The notes beneath the pieces are model-generated. The model was not told where the DNA came from and searched no databases. It saw nothing but the letters and a program-made list of their open reading frames with translations. The position numbers and the translations under genes are program-made. From the NCBI RefSeq assembly GCF_014805685.1, contig NC_060899.1:15374454-15438453 (forward strand): a stretch of DNA of 64,000 nucleotides, given 5' to 3'. Of this stretch, positions 48,936 through 61,071 are shown piece after piece (the stretch's first letter is position 1; every line of letters starts with the position of its first letter). The DNA comes from Silurus meridionalis. Taxonomy: Eukaryota; Chordata; Actinopteri; Siluriformes; Siluridae.

Positions 48936-49275
48936 ATCGACTGAAGAGAAGCGACAGAACCCTGGAGTCGTCTTTCACCTCTGTTTTCTGATCCTGAAAA
49001 GCGAACCACATTAAACGTGCACCCTTTTATATCTAAACGTTCAGTAACACATTACAAAACATTTCCAAATCAGCCACTACTCCAAAACCAGCCTTTACAG
49101 ATCATTCAGTAGAAACATCATGTTCGAGTTTTAAGTGTAGATTTGGGCTCTTTATTGGTTTTTCTTTTGCAGCATCAAAATGAACCAAGCAGTCGGTAAT
49201 CGATGCTTCTGCACCTCATCGAAAAACACTTTTGTACTTGTTGATCTTTACAAATAAATAATATGAGACCAATGA
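48936..49275 (+). other. dad1: Probable DAD1 3'-UTR exon with polyA signal
   Basis: Follows a good acceptor (CTTTCTTTTTTCCAG) and ends shortly after AATAAA at 49253-49258. There is no open frame. Linkage to DAD1 is inferred from the donor just after the stop codon and from the polyA signal; a transcript read would be needed to confirm it. Confidence 0.5.
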
Positions 49276-49845
49276 TTTCTGTTTTTTGTGGTTTCTTAAA
49301 AAATATAATAAATAAACTACAATAGAAATATTCAGGTAATAGAAATGAACTGAAAAAAAAATGATGCCTTCAAGTGCCACCTCCAATCAGCGTTCCTGGC
49401 ATGACTGTATGTTCAATTCTAAATTAAAGCAATAGATGTTGAAGTTAATTAGAATTAAGTAAAATATGCTTTAAATATATGTATAATGTATCCAATCAAC
49501 CTGTTTCTGAAGAGATACAAAGCGGATTTCTGAGTGGTTGAGACTGCTATTTATTTATTAATTAATTGAGGTTGAATGTTTATTTAATGTGTTGAGCGGA
49601 TCTAAAATTGACAAGGGGGAAATTATTTTGATAAAGAAAAGTTTGATATGGAAAAGTTACATGTGCATGTTAAATCTTTTAATATTAAGTAATTACATTT
49701 TATTTTAAATACAACAGACTACCCGAGGACCAAATATTCCCCCAAAACCCAACACTTTTCTACACACTGGGGAACGGAATAAATCCCAGTCGCTCTTGAA
49801 TACTGCACGACTCACGGCGAACACGTTATACGTCACGGGTACTCC

Positions 49846-49857
49846 TGCGCATGCGCA
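49846..49857. promoter_or_regulatory. NRF1-type palindrome in the gmeb2 promoter
   Basis: TGCGCATGCGCA, with a nearby TACGTCACG CRE-like site (49829-49837). The probable 5'-UTR exon ends at the donor CTGCAG|GTAAAT (49891). Confidence 0.6.
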
Positions 49858-50460
49858 TTGTTCTCCGACTTCCTGATCCCGGAACTGCAGGTAAATAGTA
49901 ATGTTTATATACAGACAGGACGTGTTTTTTGAAATATGATTTTATTATAATTATTATTACACCGATTTATTGGTGCAGTATTACTTAGCTGTAAGCAGGA
50001 TAAAGGTTTTGGAGTAGATTTGAATCTTATAGGTCAGAACTGGATTTAATGGTTTTGTATGCTGCATTAAAAGACATAAATAATCAAAATAACAGAGAGA
50101 TATATATTCACCTTCATCATCATCATCATCATCATATAACGTTTATAAGCTGAGGTTTATTTATTCTAGAAATAAAAGTCATTGATCTCACAGGAAACTC
50201 AGCTGCTGTTTATAGTGTTTATTAATGGAATAAATGTTGCCATGATGCGGTTCTTCCACCAACAATAAACATCTCAGTGTTGATATGATGAAGGTTTCTG
50301 TGGGTGATGTTTATTTAAGGAGACATGTTTGTTTTTTTAGGGAAGGAGTCACCAGTTTTGGGGCTTTGTAACATTCAACGTTTATTCTTGTGGAAAATCT
50401 TCACTTCTGATTTATTCTGTAATATTTATTTGTCTTATAAATCTCATTAAAGAATGACAG

Positions 50461-50920
50461 CAGAAGAGAGAGAGAGAGAGAGAGAGAGAGACTGAAAGAC
50501 AGACAGACAGTGGAAGAGAGAAAGAAAGAGATACAGACAATGAGAGAGACAGATAAAAAGAGTGCAAGAGATAGAGATTGTAATAAAGACAGACAGAAAG
50601 AGACAGTAAGCAGGAAAGCGAGAGAGAGACAGAGAGGGATATGGAGAGAGAGAGAGAGAGACAGACAGTGGAAGTAAAAGATAAAGAGAATGCAGGGAGA
50701 GAGAAAGACGGAGAGAGAAGGGGAGCAAAAGAGAGAGAAAGAGAGACAGACAGAGATATGGACAGAGGGAGCGAAAGAGACAGAGAGACAGAGAGGGATA
50801 TAGAGAGAAAGAGACAGACAGACAGACAGACAGTGGAAGAGACAGATAAAGAGAATGCAGAAAAGAGAGAAAGAGAAATGGAGAAAAAGACAGAGAGAGA
50901 AGGGGGAGTAAAAGAGGGGT
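50461..50920. repeat. Purine-rich (GA)n/(GACA)n tract in gmeb2 intron 1
   Basis: About 460 bases with very few pyrimidines, mixing GAGA, GACAGACA and AAAGAGAG units. It produces long spurious open frames on both strands. Confidence 0.85.
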
Positions 50921-51367
50921 AAAGGAAGTTCTGCTAACAAAAACAATGCCAAATGGACAAAAATCATGAAGTGTATTTCTTTAATAATGACTTTTATTAG
51001 CACAAAACTCCATCCTTCTTTTATCTCTCTTTTTAACTCTCACCTTTTCTCTTTCATGAGGTTTTAAAAATGTACAGAGTAAGAAGTGAGGACTTTCCCT
51101 CGCAGAGAGACATGTCTCCTTACAGAAACCTTCACACGATCAACAGAGATATTGAAAGAACCGCTTTCGTGCATCTCGAGCCAGAAGTGCTGTTTTAGAA
51201 AATGCATCAACACATTCTGACCAATCAGAATCCACAATCGCTCGAACGTTGTGGCTTTTTTTTTTTGTTGTTTTTTTTTAACTATAGAACAGCTTTTTAT
51301 TGCGTCTCTTGCAGCTTCTTCCTGAGAGCGTGAGATCACAGAGAAGGCTGTGTTGGTCTTCTCCACC

Positions 51368-51876
51368 ATGGCTTCCACCTCAGAAGAGAACGTGCATGTA
51401 GAGGAGGTGGTGGTGGTGACGACGCCAGACAGCTCTGCTCCGAGTCCCTCGGTGGAGGACATGAGGAACATGCTGGAGAACGCAGACCTGCAACAGCCTG
51501 AGTGAGAGATTCAGCTTGTTTGACAGCATCTAGCATGACCTGGGATCTTTAGACCGTGAAGTCCTTATTGTTGCTCGAGTCTTCTCTCACAGTCTGGTTT
51601 TCTTCCACAGGTTGGATCATATGGAGGAGAGTTTGGAGTCTGAATCCACTTCTGCCATCTCTCTGCCTAAAGAAGCAGTGCTTGGTAAGACATGACCACA
51701 AAGCATAATGTTCTAGCTGGAAATGATTTCTTCATGATGTTTCTGAGCAGGTTCCTTAAGGTTCAGGGATGATCCTGTAACAGTCCTTCAGTCACGCTCA
51801 GGTTCATCAGAGGCTTAAATCAAATACATCCTCAGAATATCCTGTAATTGTGATAGTGTAATAGTGGTTTGATCTG

Positions 51877-51911
<35 letters not shown>

Positions 51912-52291
51912 GGGTTTATGATGTTCGTCATTTCCCTGGTATTTCGGAGTAAAGCAGAGCAGTGCAGCAGGTGACGTGTAGATGGAGGTGGTGTGTAATA
52001 ATAAATCCCATATGTTTTTTTTCCCTACACACACACGCACACACGCACACACACACACACGCACACACACACTCACACACACACAGTGAAGTTCTCAGGC
52101 GACGTAGACATCGAGACGGATATCCTTTACCAAATAACCTGCGGAGACAGCAAGGCCGACCTGGTGTGGAAAAAATTCGTCTGCCCCGGGATCAACGTCA
52201 AGTGTGTGCAGGTGAATGAGTCACGTGTTCACGTCACAGGTTTCACTCAGTGGCCTTTCAGTGAGAACATTTATTGCCTTTCGCAGTCATC

Positions 52292-52332
<41 letters not shown>

Positions 52333-55300
52333 TTATACTTAATTGTGCACTGGGCCTCTGCTGCACAATTCTTCACTCTGATTGGCCACAAGGTTTCGAT
52401 TTATTTTATTTTAAGGGCGGAAACTTTACATCACGTCATCACATCACTACACCAGAGATTCTCATCACCCACATTATAATGTTATAACAATTATAATAAG
52501 AATATAAGAATAATAACAATAATCTTAATTTTAGGCAGCACCTTAAAATTGTAATCTAAAAGCATTTACAAATATAATAATAATAATACAATAAAATAAT
52601 TAAATAAATAAATATTTAAAATTTTCATCAGTAAAAAATCACCTGAAAGCTTTAAGTTTTAAGAGCAGATTAAAAAACTCTAAACAATTTAGCCTGTCTA
52701 TATGATATTAAAATAATATTATAATATATAATAATTATCATATATAAATAAATAATATAAATAATAAAATATTTGTTTTTATATATTTATTTAAAATAGA
52801 AGTACACAGGAAGTTCTTTAATATTGTGTTTTTTTTTTTTTTTTTTCTTCCTTAAAAACAGCTCTTACTGTGTTTCATTTGTTGAAGCAAAACGTTTAAA
52901 ATCATATTAAAACAATCAACGTGTTGATAAAAAAATCTCATATCTTCATTAAGTACATTTTATTGCTCCTTATGTGTTTATTTAAAAAAAAAAAAACCAT
53001 AGTAGTCAATGCAAAACAATGTAAAATTGAGTTTTATCTACAAAGCGATCCCTGATATTTTTCTCCTGAGGAAACAGTCCAAGCTTACTCTTTTGTAGAT
53101 CAAGTTTTGTGTGATGATTTGTTCTTGATATCGCGTCTGACCCTTGAAATTGCTATTTCGTGCAAAACACCGTGGTCCTCATAAAGCACTCCCATCACCT
53201 CTAATGCTTTTATGTTCCAGTTCAACAATCACCTGATCAGCCCCAAGGAGTTTGTCTACCTGGCTGGAAAATCCACTCTGAAAGACTGGAAGCGAGCGAT
53301 ACGGCTCAACGGGACGATGCTTAGGTGTGTTTACTCTGAAGCATTGAGAAAATCGACTCGTTTAATTCCGTAACGAGGGTCATGTGACCACTGCTTTTGG
53401 GTGAAGCTTCTATTTGTGCAGCGGGAGATTGTTCATAAAGCTGTCATATTTCTCAGGAACCCAGTGTTCTTATCTTTATAACAACAACCAAATTAAATAT
53501 CGATTTTTTTTGTTTGTTTTCTATTTAAATATAAGAGAAGGAGTTTGTTAGGAACCTTTATGGAAAAAAATGCTTTCGAAGGTGAAATTCCCTCATGAAG
53601 CTGTTTGGGAAGATCGTTCAGAGAGAAAATCAAATTGAACATATTTAATACTTTATATTTTCTTGGTCATTAAATTTATTTTAAACAGGAAATAGCAAAG
53701 ACCTTAGGGGTGCACTAACTTTTGCACTGGTCTTCTCCTCATGAAATACCTTCATACACTCCTGACTTTTGGATGATGTTTTATGTCCTGTAGGAAGATC
53801 ATGGACTCGGGCGAGCTGGACTTCTACCAGCACTCGAAGCTGTGCTCCAACACGTGCCGCAGCACCAAGATCGACCTGGTGGGGACTCGAGCGTCTCTCA
53901 GCAGCCAGACGTCCACCGAGACAGCACTGACCTCGTCTTCTACTGACGGTACCGCTCCGTTATACTCGTAACATTTACATCGCAGTATTTCAGTGATATC
54001 ACACCTGCTTTGATACACACTGTTACAGAGTTTCAGATATCTCGTGAACAATACATTAATATAAATATTATTCATTAGAGGTCGACCGATTCATCGGGTT
54101 TATTAAATAATATGAATAATATAGTTGATAGTTGATTGCTGGAACCAAAAATCACCACTGATTAGTTTTTCCGGGTTGCGTTATACAGTACAAGAGTGGC
54201 CTCTAGCGGCGAATCACTGACACTACGTGCTGTTTATTCATTATCCATTTTGGATTTAACTGTTTTTATTCAATTTGGAATTTGAATGAATGTCTTTTAT
54301 TCTTTCCTCAATATTTATTGATATGATTAATTATTTATTTAATTTACCACATTTTCATGATTCAGTAAATTAAAAAAAAAAAAGATTATGTTCACTACGC
54401 TGTGAACGTCCGTATCGCTAATCGTATATATATATATGCTTAAAACAGTGAACGGATGTCCAGCCACGCTAACGACGGAAAACTCCGAAGACGGCACTGA
54501 GTGGGTCACGGCTATAGGAGGTGAGTCGATTTAGTCGTTATTTGTCCTCATGATTTCTTTCTCCATCATCTTCTACACACACAGGGGTGAAACCCTGAAC
54601 TGCACGGATCGGATAAGATTGTGTTCGACTTCTTATTCATCAGGCTGCAAATAAGGAGCTGGTCACATGATCATAACATCTGTAGGGCTGTAGGAAGTCA
54701 GTAACGTGCCAAACGTGCATTAAATGTGAAATGCGCTGCTCAAAAAGAACACAATATGGTCAGGTGTCCACAAACAGTTGAGTAATGAAATTGTCCCTTG
54801 TCTCTTTAACACCTTTCTGTTTGCTCTCAGAGGACACCATGACATTCTGGAAAGCTCTGAAGGAGGCTGGACTGCTGGAGGACATTGTGGAGGATCTGCA
54901 AAAAGAGATTGAGGAGATCCTCAAAGGCCTGGAGGAACACATCAAGGAACCTCCACTACAGGTCAAAGGTCAGTGGTGGTATATAAATTATTTTTTTTTT
55001 TCCTTTTTTTCTATTTTCTCCATGCTACGGTTTTTTTATATTTTTTTGCACGCTCGACAGAGACCGTTTAAAGGAAATCCATGCTAGCTTATTTCCATAA
55101 CATTTCTGAGATTTTTGAAAATTAGAAACTCCTTGATGTTTTGCCCTGAAGATCTTACACAGCACCATCCGATGTTCTCCATGGATCGCTACGCGCTTTC
55201 TGCCTTGATATACGCGACTCCTGTTTCTCATTTATACTGCAGACGCGGCTCTGCTCAACAATATCGTTCAGAACTTTGGGATGCTGGACCTGGTGAAGAA

Positions 55301-56000
55301 AGTGCTGACCAGCCACAAGAGCGAAATGGATCGCTGTCGGGAACAGTACACACAAAGCCTGGCAGGTGAGCGATTTCCGTAACTTCCATTTCAATGTCCT
55401 CCGAAAGCTTTTACTACTCCGGTTTCATTTGTAGCTCTGGAGCGCCAGTGTGACGAACACCGCAAGTGCGCCAAGGAACTGAAGAGCAAATCGCAGCACC
55501 TTAATAACGTCCTCATGAACCTGACCCCCGTCGCCACGCCGCCGCCGCCTCCCAAACGCCCTCGGCTCACCCGCGCCATCTCCGGCCCCGCCACGGTCAT
55601 AGCTCCGCCTGCTCAGCCTGCTCAGTTCACCCTTCCCATCACCCAGCTCACAGGCATCCCACTGGACAAAATCCTGTCCGCCCTTGGAGGCTCTACCCCT
55701 AATCAGTCACCCTTCTTAGGAGGCTACACCGTCCTGACGCCTCCCGGAGGAGAACTGCAGTCCGACATGTCCAATCTGACCGTGCTGAGCTCGGATGTAG
55801 CAGGAGGCTCCGCCATCGTTAAAGTGCTCAGTCCCTTTCAGCTGGTCACACTGCCCACTCTGCAGAACCTGGCAACACCAGCAGGGGGCAGCACCATCAT
55901 GGCAGTGCCTGTGAGTAGCACCACAGTGGAGACACTTGGAGCTCAGGTGGAGGAGATCGCTCCGGGGAACGCTGAACAGCAAAGCAAAGACAATCAGTAA
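51368..56000 (+). CDS. gmeb2: Glucocorticoid modulatory element-binding protein 2
   Basis: Nuclear SAND-domain DNA-binding protein that recognises the glucocorticoid modulatory element and forms heteromers with GMEB1. Coding exons: 51368-51501, 51611-51684, 52087-52211, 53221-53324, 53794-53948, 54449-54520, 54831-54968, 55243-55365, 55435-56000; 1491 bases, 496 residues, frame intact. The N-terminus EEVVVVTTPD is typical of GMEB2. The SAND domain (about residues 80-160) contains ITCGD, KKFVCPGINVKCVQ, ISPKEFVYLAGKSTLKDWKR, IMDSGELDFYQH and CSNTCRSTKIDL. A helical region follows (FWKALKEAGLLEDIVEDL; NNIVQNFGMLDLVKKVL), then a Pro/Ser/Thr-rich tail with LGGYTVL and VKVLSPFQLVTLPTLQN, matching GMEB2 rather than GMEB1. 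A non-coding first exon near 49.86 kb is likely. The acceptor of exon 3 (52086) is embedded in a (CA)n repeat. Confidence 0.95.
52022..52086. repeat. (CA)n microsatellite forming the gmeb2 exon 3 acceptor
   Basis: The CA-rich run continues directly into the acceptor AG at 52085-52086, so no normal pyrimidine tract separates repeat and exon. Other (CA)n runs flank it at 51882-51910 and 52294-52330. Confidence 0.9.
52490..53050. other. AT-rich gmeb2 intron 3 sequence, nothing recognised
   Basis: Dominated by ATAATAATA, TTTATTTAAA and homopolymer runs. No exon or repeat family was recognised. Confidence 0.5.
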
Positions 56001-56697
56001 CATCCACAAGCAGGGATTTTTTTTTTTTTCTCAAAGGAAATATGTTTGTTTGTTGAATCATTGAATTGTTTTTGTCACGTCTTTTCACACCGCTAGGTAT
56101 AAAAAAACCCCACTCTGGATGCAGGTGTTCCCCCGGTGCCCCTGCACGTACACTCTCAGGAGAGCACTAACGGCGTGAAGCCACCGCGTAAAAGCACTGT
56201 GTTTATTTCCTTATTTTATCAAAGTTTTGTTTCAAAGCCCTTTTCCCAAATCGGATTTTTTTTGGTGTGTAATGTTGTAAATACGCTGCTGCAACGTTCC
56301 TCTGAATGCTTTCGTGTTACCGATCAGTGTTATTCCGTATCTTCCCCCCTCCCCCGATAAAACGTTTCAGCGAAAGGCTCTGCGTTTGTTTTCAGGGGAC
56401 GTGTGTTTGCTCTTCGTCTTTAGGCAAAAGTTTGTGGACGCCTGAGCAGAAGATATCGGATATAAATCCACTAGATTTTGAGGAGATTTGTTTTGGCCTG
56501 TCTTACTGTAGTGTGCATTAATGATCCACATCTCAATGTTAGAGCTTTATGAAGTGTGTGTGATGTGAGTTATGAGCGTGTCATAACCACCAAAACACAC
56601 ACGTAATTCATATTACGCCACGTAAGAAGAGTACACATTTAGTGAGAGAAAATCTGTCAGTGTAATTTATGCGTGTCTATGCTTTTATCTGTGTGTG

Positions 56698-56728
<31 letters not shown>

Positions 56729-58060
56729 AATACTCTTCTTGATGTACACCCTTTTAAGCCTTATGCTCCGTTATCGATCATCTCCCACCTTTCTTCCTTT
56801 CAGCAGAACTCCGAAGCTCCGTTTCTGCTCGGGGTTTTGCGCCTCAGGGCCGCGTGTGAATACATGAATAGGAACGGAAGGTCGGGGCGCGGGTTAATGA
56901 GATGTACAGCACACAAATCTGCGGCTATGCAAAACAGGAATTTGGTAGGAAACCTCATTAGCAAAGCTGATTCCGGTCCTGATTGCTAGTTTTACATTCA
57001 GGGCATTCAATCCATGCTGTCAGAAATGCTACCGCTAATGAAAGCACGCAGGCAAACGATATGGGTGGCGTCTCCACTTGTTGACAATAAAAGGTTAAAA
57101 ACTCGTGAGGGGACTTCGGGTGTCCTTGTCTACGTCGAACCCTGTACCAAAATCATTTTCCTGTTATAATTCAGGAAGCCATCAAATTATTGAGTCATCA
57201 AATGACGACCGCGACAGAGGACGTGCGTGTAATGTAGTCTGAGGGACCCCAGCAGCCATGTTTGAGTCCTTCTAGAAGGATAGAAGAAGACTGGATTTGA
57301 TCTAACATGCTTTGACCTGCCACTCATCGTTCACCAACACTTTATTGCCAAAGAGTATGCAAAGTGTATGCTAATCATATGCTAATCCACATAAATATTA
57401 GTGTGTAGGTATGTATGTCTTTGCACATAGTGTCCTGTTCTGGATTGGGGTTCAACTTCATGCTCACTGTTCTCAGGAGGACCAGGATAAAACTCTGAAA
57501 CTAAACACAACCCTTAAAGGTTCTTTTGACATCTGGTCTGGAGAACCCTAAAATCCTATTCCTGTTAAAACCGATAGCGAGTATACAATCTAAAGCCTTT
57601 CTGAAGAACATTTTTATGTTCTGTATCTAACTTATTTTTTAGAACTATTAGCAGCACTGAATGGACAAATGTTTTGGACCTGACAAACCCTTCACCATCC
57701 GAAGAACCCTCGAAGAACTCGTCTGAGAGTAGACTGTGTTTATAATATACTTAAATTTTTTTATTTAAGGTTCTTAATGGCTGTCTTAAAGGAATAGTTT
57801 TATGAAGAACCCTGCAATAAAACGTCTTCCTTTTACAAAACCTAGGAATTGACTAAAATTTTACTAATCCAAAAAGCGTTCATGTGAGAATTTGCTGACT
57901 GGAAAGGGTAGTGATTCTATTGTTGACCAGCAGGTGGTGCTACAAACTTCTGTTTTTTTGAGAAGACAAAAAAAATAAAAAATAAACGTTTGTATTGAAT
58001 TATTTATTCAACTTAAAATAATAAACTTTTGGTTAATATTCTCTTAAGTGAGACAAAAGT
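56001..58060. other. gmeb2 3' UTR and intergenic sequence before pdyn
   Basis: Probably begins as gmeb2 3' UTR; a candidate AATAAA is at 57086-57091. It contains a (TG)n run (56692-56728) and a fragment of the short DNA-transposon family near 56425-56460. No coding exon was recognised. Confidence 0.5.
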
Positions 58061-58082
58061 CCAGCAAATCAAGGTCTCGCCC

Positions 58083-58088
58083 TTTATT
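58083..58088 (-). terminator. Polyadenylation signal of pdyn
   Basis: AATAAA on the minus strand, about 240 bases after the pdyn stop codon. Confidence 0.5.
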
Positions 58089-58327
58089 GTAATTTTAAAA
58101 CAAGCAATAAAATACAGCACGCATCGTATTTGTTTACATCTAACAGCAAAAATGGCGGCGGCGTTTGAATACACGAATGCCGTAAAGAGCGGGTCGTACA
58201 GTGGATACAAGGTCCAAACGTTTAGCAGCATATTTTTTTTGGCTAGTACAATAAAAAGTCGTGAGACTTCATGAGCCTGTATAAGTTCAGCTACCTTTGT
58301 GTTTTTTTGTTTTTTTTACAAAACAAC

Positions 58328-60187
58328 CTAAAGACCAAATTCGTCGTATGACGACGGCTCCTCGTCAGAACGCACCGAAATTTTAAAATGGCGGCGTAAA
58401 AAGCCACCATATCTCTTCTGGTTGTCCCAGTTTAATTTGGGACGGATTCTTCTCATAAAGCCTCCGTATCTTTTCTGGAGCTCCTGCTGGTCGGGTTGTT
58501 CTTCAGACTCGCTTCTTTTGGGAACGAATTTCCGCCGGAATCCGCCGTAGCGCTTCACCTCGCTCCGAGGAAGCGAGCTGTCGTAAAGTCCCATTTCGTT
58601 CTCCGAGGTGACGTCTTCGCCTTCCATGTCCTCGGTCAGCTCGGGCGCGTTCCTCTGGATCACTTTCAGCACGGCGTCTCCGTATTTCTTCGCCAGTAAG
58701 CCTTTCTCGATAGCGTTCTCCCTCCAGGGCGAGGTCAGCAGGTTCTTTTTGTTTTTCTCGATCCTTTTTATGAATCCGCCGTAGCGTTTCACTGGGTTCG
58801 ACGCCGCCGGCTCCAGCAGCTCGTCCTCGGGTCGTTCCCATAAAATCTTCTCGCACCTCTCCAGCTCAGTGCTGGACGCAAGCGTTCCTTCACACTCTAA
58901 AGTGCACGTCTGATTGAGGAGAGGAAAAAAAGAACATTTGGAAAGGATAAGAAACAAAACAGGGTTTTTTAGTAGCAGCACAATATGATGCGTATGATTT
59001 TTCAAGTGTTACTAAATGCCTTTTTATCCTTTTATAGTTACTTTTAACGAGATTCTGTTATTACTAATTACTACATCACAGCTATAAACATTAATCACAC
59101 CACATAAAATCCATTTATTATTAGTCCCGGGTGATGTGGACCATCGTTCAGACAAATGTCGATGAGCTGTTGCTATAGAAACGATAAGTTGCTATAACCT
59201 CTGCTCAGAGATGCAGCAGCTTCCGACCAATTAGAATCGAGAACTCAATGGCGATACTGTACACTTAGAATGGAATATTTCTCCCACGTCGATGCAGCAC
59301 AAATACAGACAATATCAGTGCTTCAACTCTCAAACTTCAGCAAATGAACCGCAACACAATCAGGAACATTCTCTCAATTTCACAGATGTGGTGTTTTCAT
59401 GGCTTTTTCTCGTGTATCTTCAGAAGTCTTCTTGAACAATAATGTCACAGGACATTATATATATATTTCATTATATTTTATTCACCTCACACACACTTTA
59501 GGAGGTTCGGAAGGTGCACTTTTGTTTTTTCGACCAGCAATCATATGGGTTTAGTAACCTTTTGTTTCCTAAAAGGGTCAAGGGTCTTATTTATTCAATA
59601 AGGGGAAAAGAGCAATAAAATCTTTCGGAAATACATCCTCTTTACATTCTCAGAAAACGGGTTTTTTATTACCATTAAAGATACACTAGGGATAATAATA
59701 GTCTATGGTTAGTTATATTACTGTAAAGCACATGAACACTATGATCCCTAACAGATCAGGAGACCATGAAAGGTTAGTTTGGTACTAAAACTAGACAAAA
59801 TAAAGAAGGATGAGAAACAGACTGGAGACTGGTTGTATTCCTAAATATGACCTTTCAGCTCTTCTTTTGTTTTACTCTCATTTTGTTAAAACAGCACGAC
59901 TCAGGGGAGAGAAGGAAAAAAACCAAACAAAAACGTCGGGAAGTTTTTTGTTTGCTTTACCATCCTAATCGTCCTGCGTTTCTCTTCTATTTATTTCAAG
60001 ACTTTCTGCTCAGCTACAGGTGGTTTCTTTTATAAAGAATATGAAGGAGAAGAAGGAGAGATGATCTTACCAGCAGGTTGAGAGGTGAGTCGGAGATTTG
60101 CAGAGCGCATTTGAGACACTGTTCAGAGCAATCAGCCCAGGAGAGAGAAGGCAGGCTGAGCATCAACACCAACACGTACCACTCCAT
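58328..60187 (-). CDS. pdyn: Prodynorphin (opioid peptide precursor)
   Basis: Secreted neuropeptide precursor, cut at dibasic sites into opioid-receptor ligands. Coding exons: 60187-60071 (39 codons) and 58909-58328 (193 codons plus TAG), total 232 residues. Signal peptide about 1-18 (YVLVLMLSLPSLSWA), then six cysteines (20, 24, 27, 41, 45, 58) as in opioid precursors. Four KR-flanked cores: YGGFI (82-86), YGGFRRKFVPKR (160-171), YGGFMRRIRPKLNWDNQ (187-203, dynorphin A type) and YGGFLRRHFKISVR (206-219, dynorphin B type), then an acidic tail ending EFGL. The RRIRPKL and WDNQKR blocks identify prodynorphin rather than proenkephalin. The first core ends in Ile, dynorphin A carries Met5, and the second core lacks its fifth residue. 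A non-coding first exon ending at 61072 is likely. Confidence 0.95.
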
Positions 60188-61071
60188 CTTATTTCTCCTG
60201 AAGATTCTGTACAGAAGAACAAGCAGATTTCGGGGGAGAAACGTGCACAGTTTGTGTTAGTTAGTGTTCTCCTGCAGGCAGGAACCGACCTCTGATTCTG
60301 GTCTGATCTCAGGAGGAAATGGATTCTTTAAAAATTACAATGGCGACTTATAAGGAAACAGAGAGCTGATCTTTAAAAAGAAAGCAGAGGGTTGATTTTC
60401 AGGTGAACAAATAATCAAAAAAAAACATCCCAAAGCGTTTTAGAAACCGTGCGTAAAAATGCGAGAGGATTGAATTTACATTACGCACTCAAATAACTCA
60501 AACTGGTACTCAAACAGAAACGCTACTCAACTGTCCCTTGGTTTATCGCTTTCTATATTTAACCTTTGCAGTGTATTTTGCATAGAAAAAAATGACATTT
60601 AGTGCATCTTTTAAAGCTTTGCTTTTGAAACAAATAAACACCGTACATTATTGCACATCTGTATTTCCAGATGCGTCTTTGTTATAAAGGTTAGAAGAGC
60701 CACAAGCTGCATTTCTAAGTCTTGAGAAGTACAACGGAGAACATAAAACAGTCCATTGTTCAGGAGAGGAAGTGTGAAGTTCAGGGGGAAAAAGATGCAA
60801 CCCGATTTTTGTGCAATCTTAAATCTTAATAAATTCCAGGCGATAAATAAAATGCTGAATGTCCGACTATAATCTTCACCACAATGGACTTCATTCAGGA
60901 CTGTTTAGGTTTTTAGAGAAATAGTTAAAATAAGCATATATAGTATGAGTAATATTAGTGATAATATAATAATATGAATAATCAGCGTGAGACTAAGAAC
61001 AAAAATAAGTGCGCATCTCTATATTGGTGTCTGAAAAGTAATAATGGAGTTAAAAAAAAAAAAAGTGTTAC

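Noticed and set aside
50401..51003. 200-codon open frame on the minus strand
   Set aside because: Composed of Ser/Leu/Cys repeats created by the purine tract; no domain, and it lies in gmeb2 intron 1.
51368..56000. GMEB1 instead of GMEB2
   Set aside because: The EEVVVVTTPD start and the LGGYTVL / VKVLSPFQLVTLP tail follow GMEB2.
58496..58856. Open frames overlapping pdyn in other frames
   Set aside because: Shadows of the prodynorphin coding exon, whose frame has clear conserved peptides and cleavage sites.
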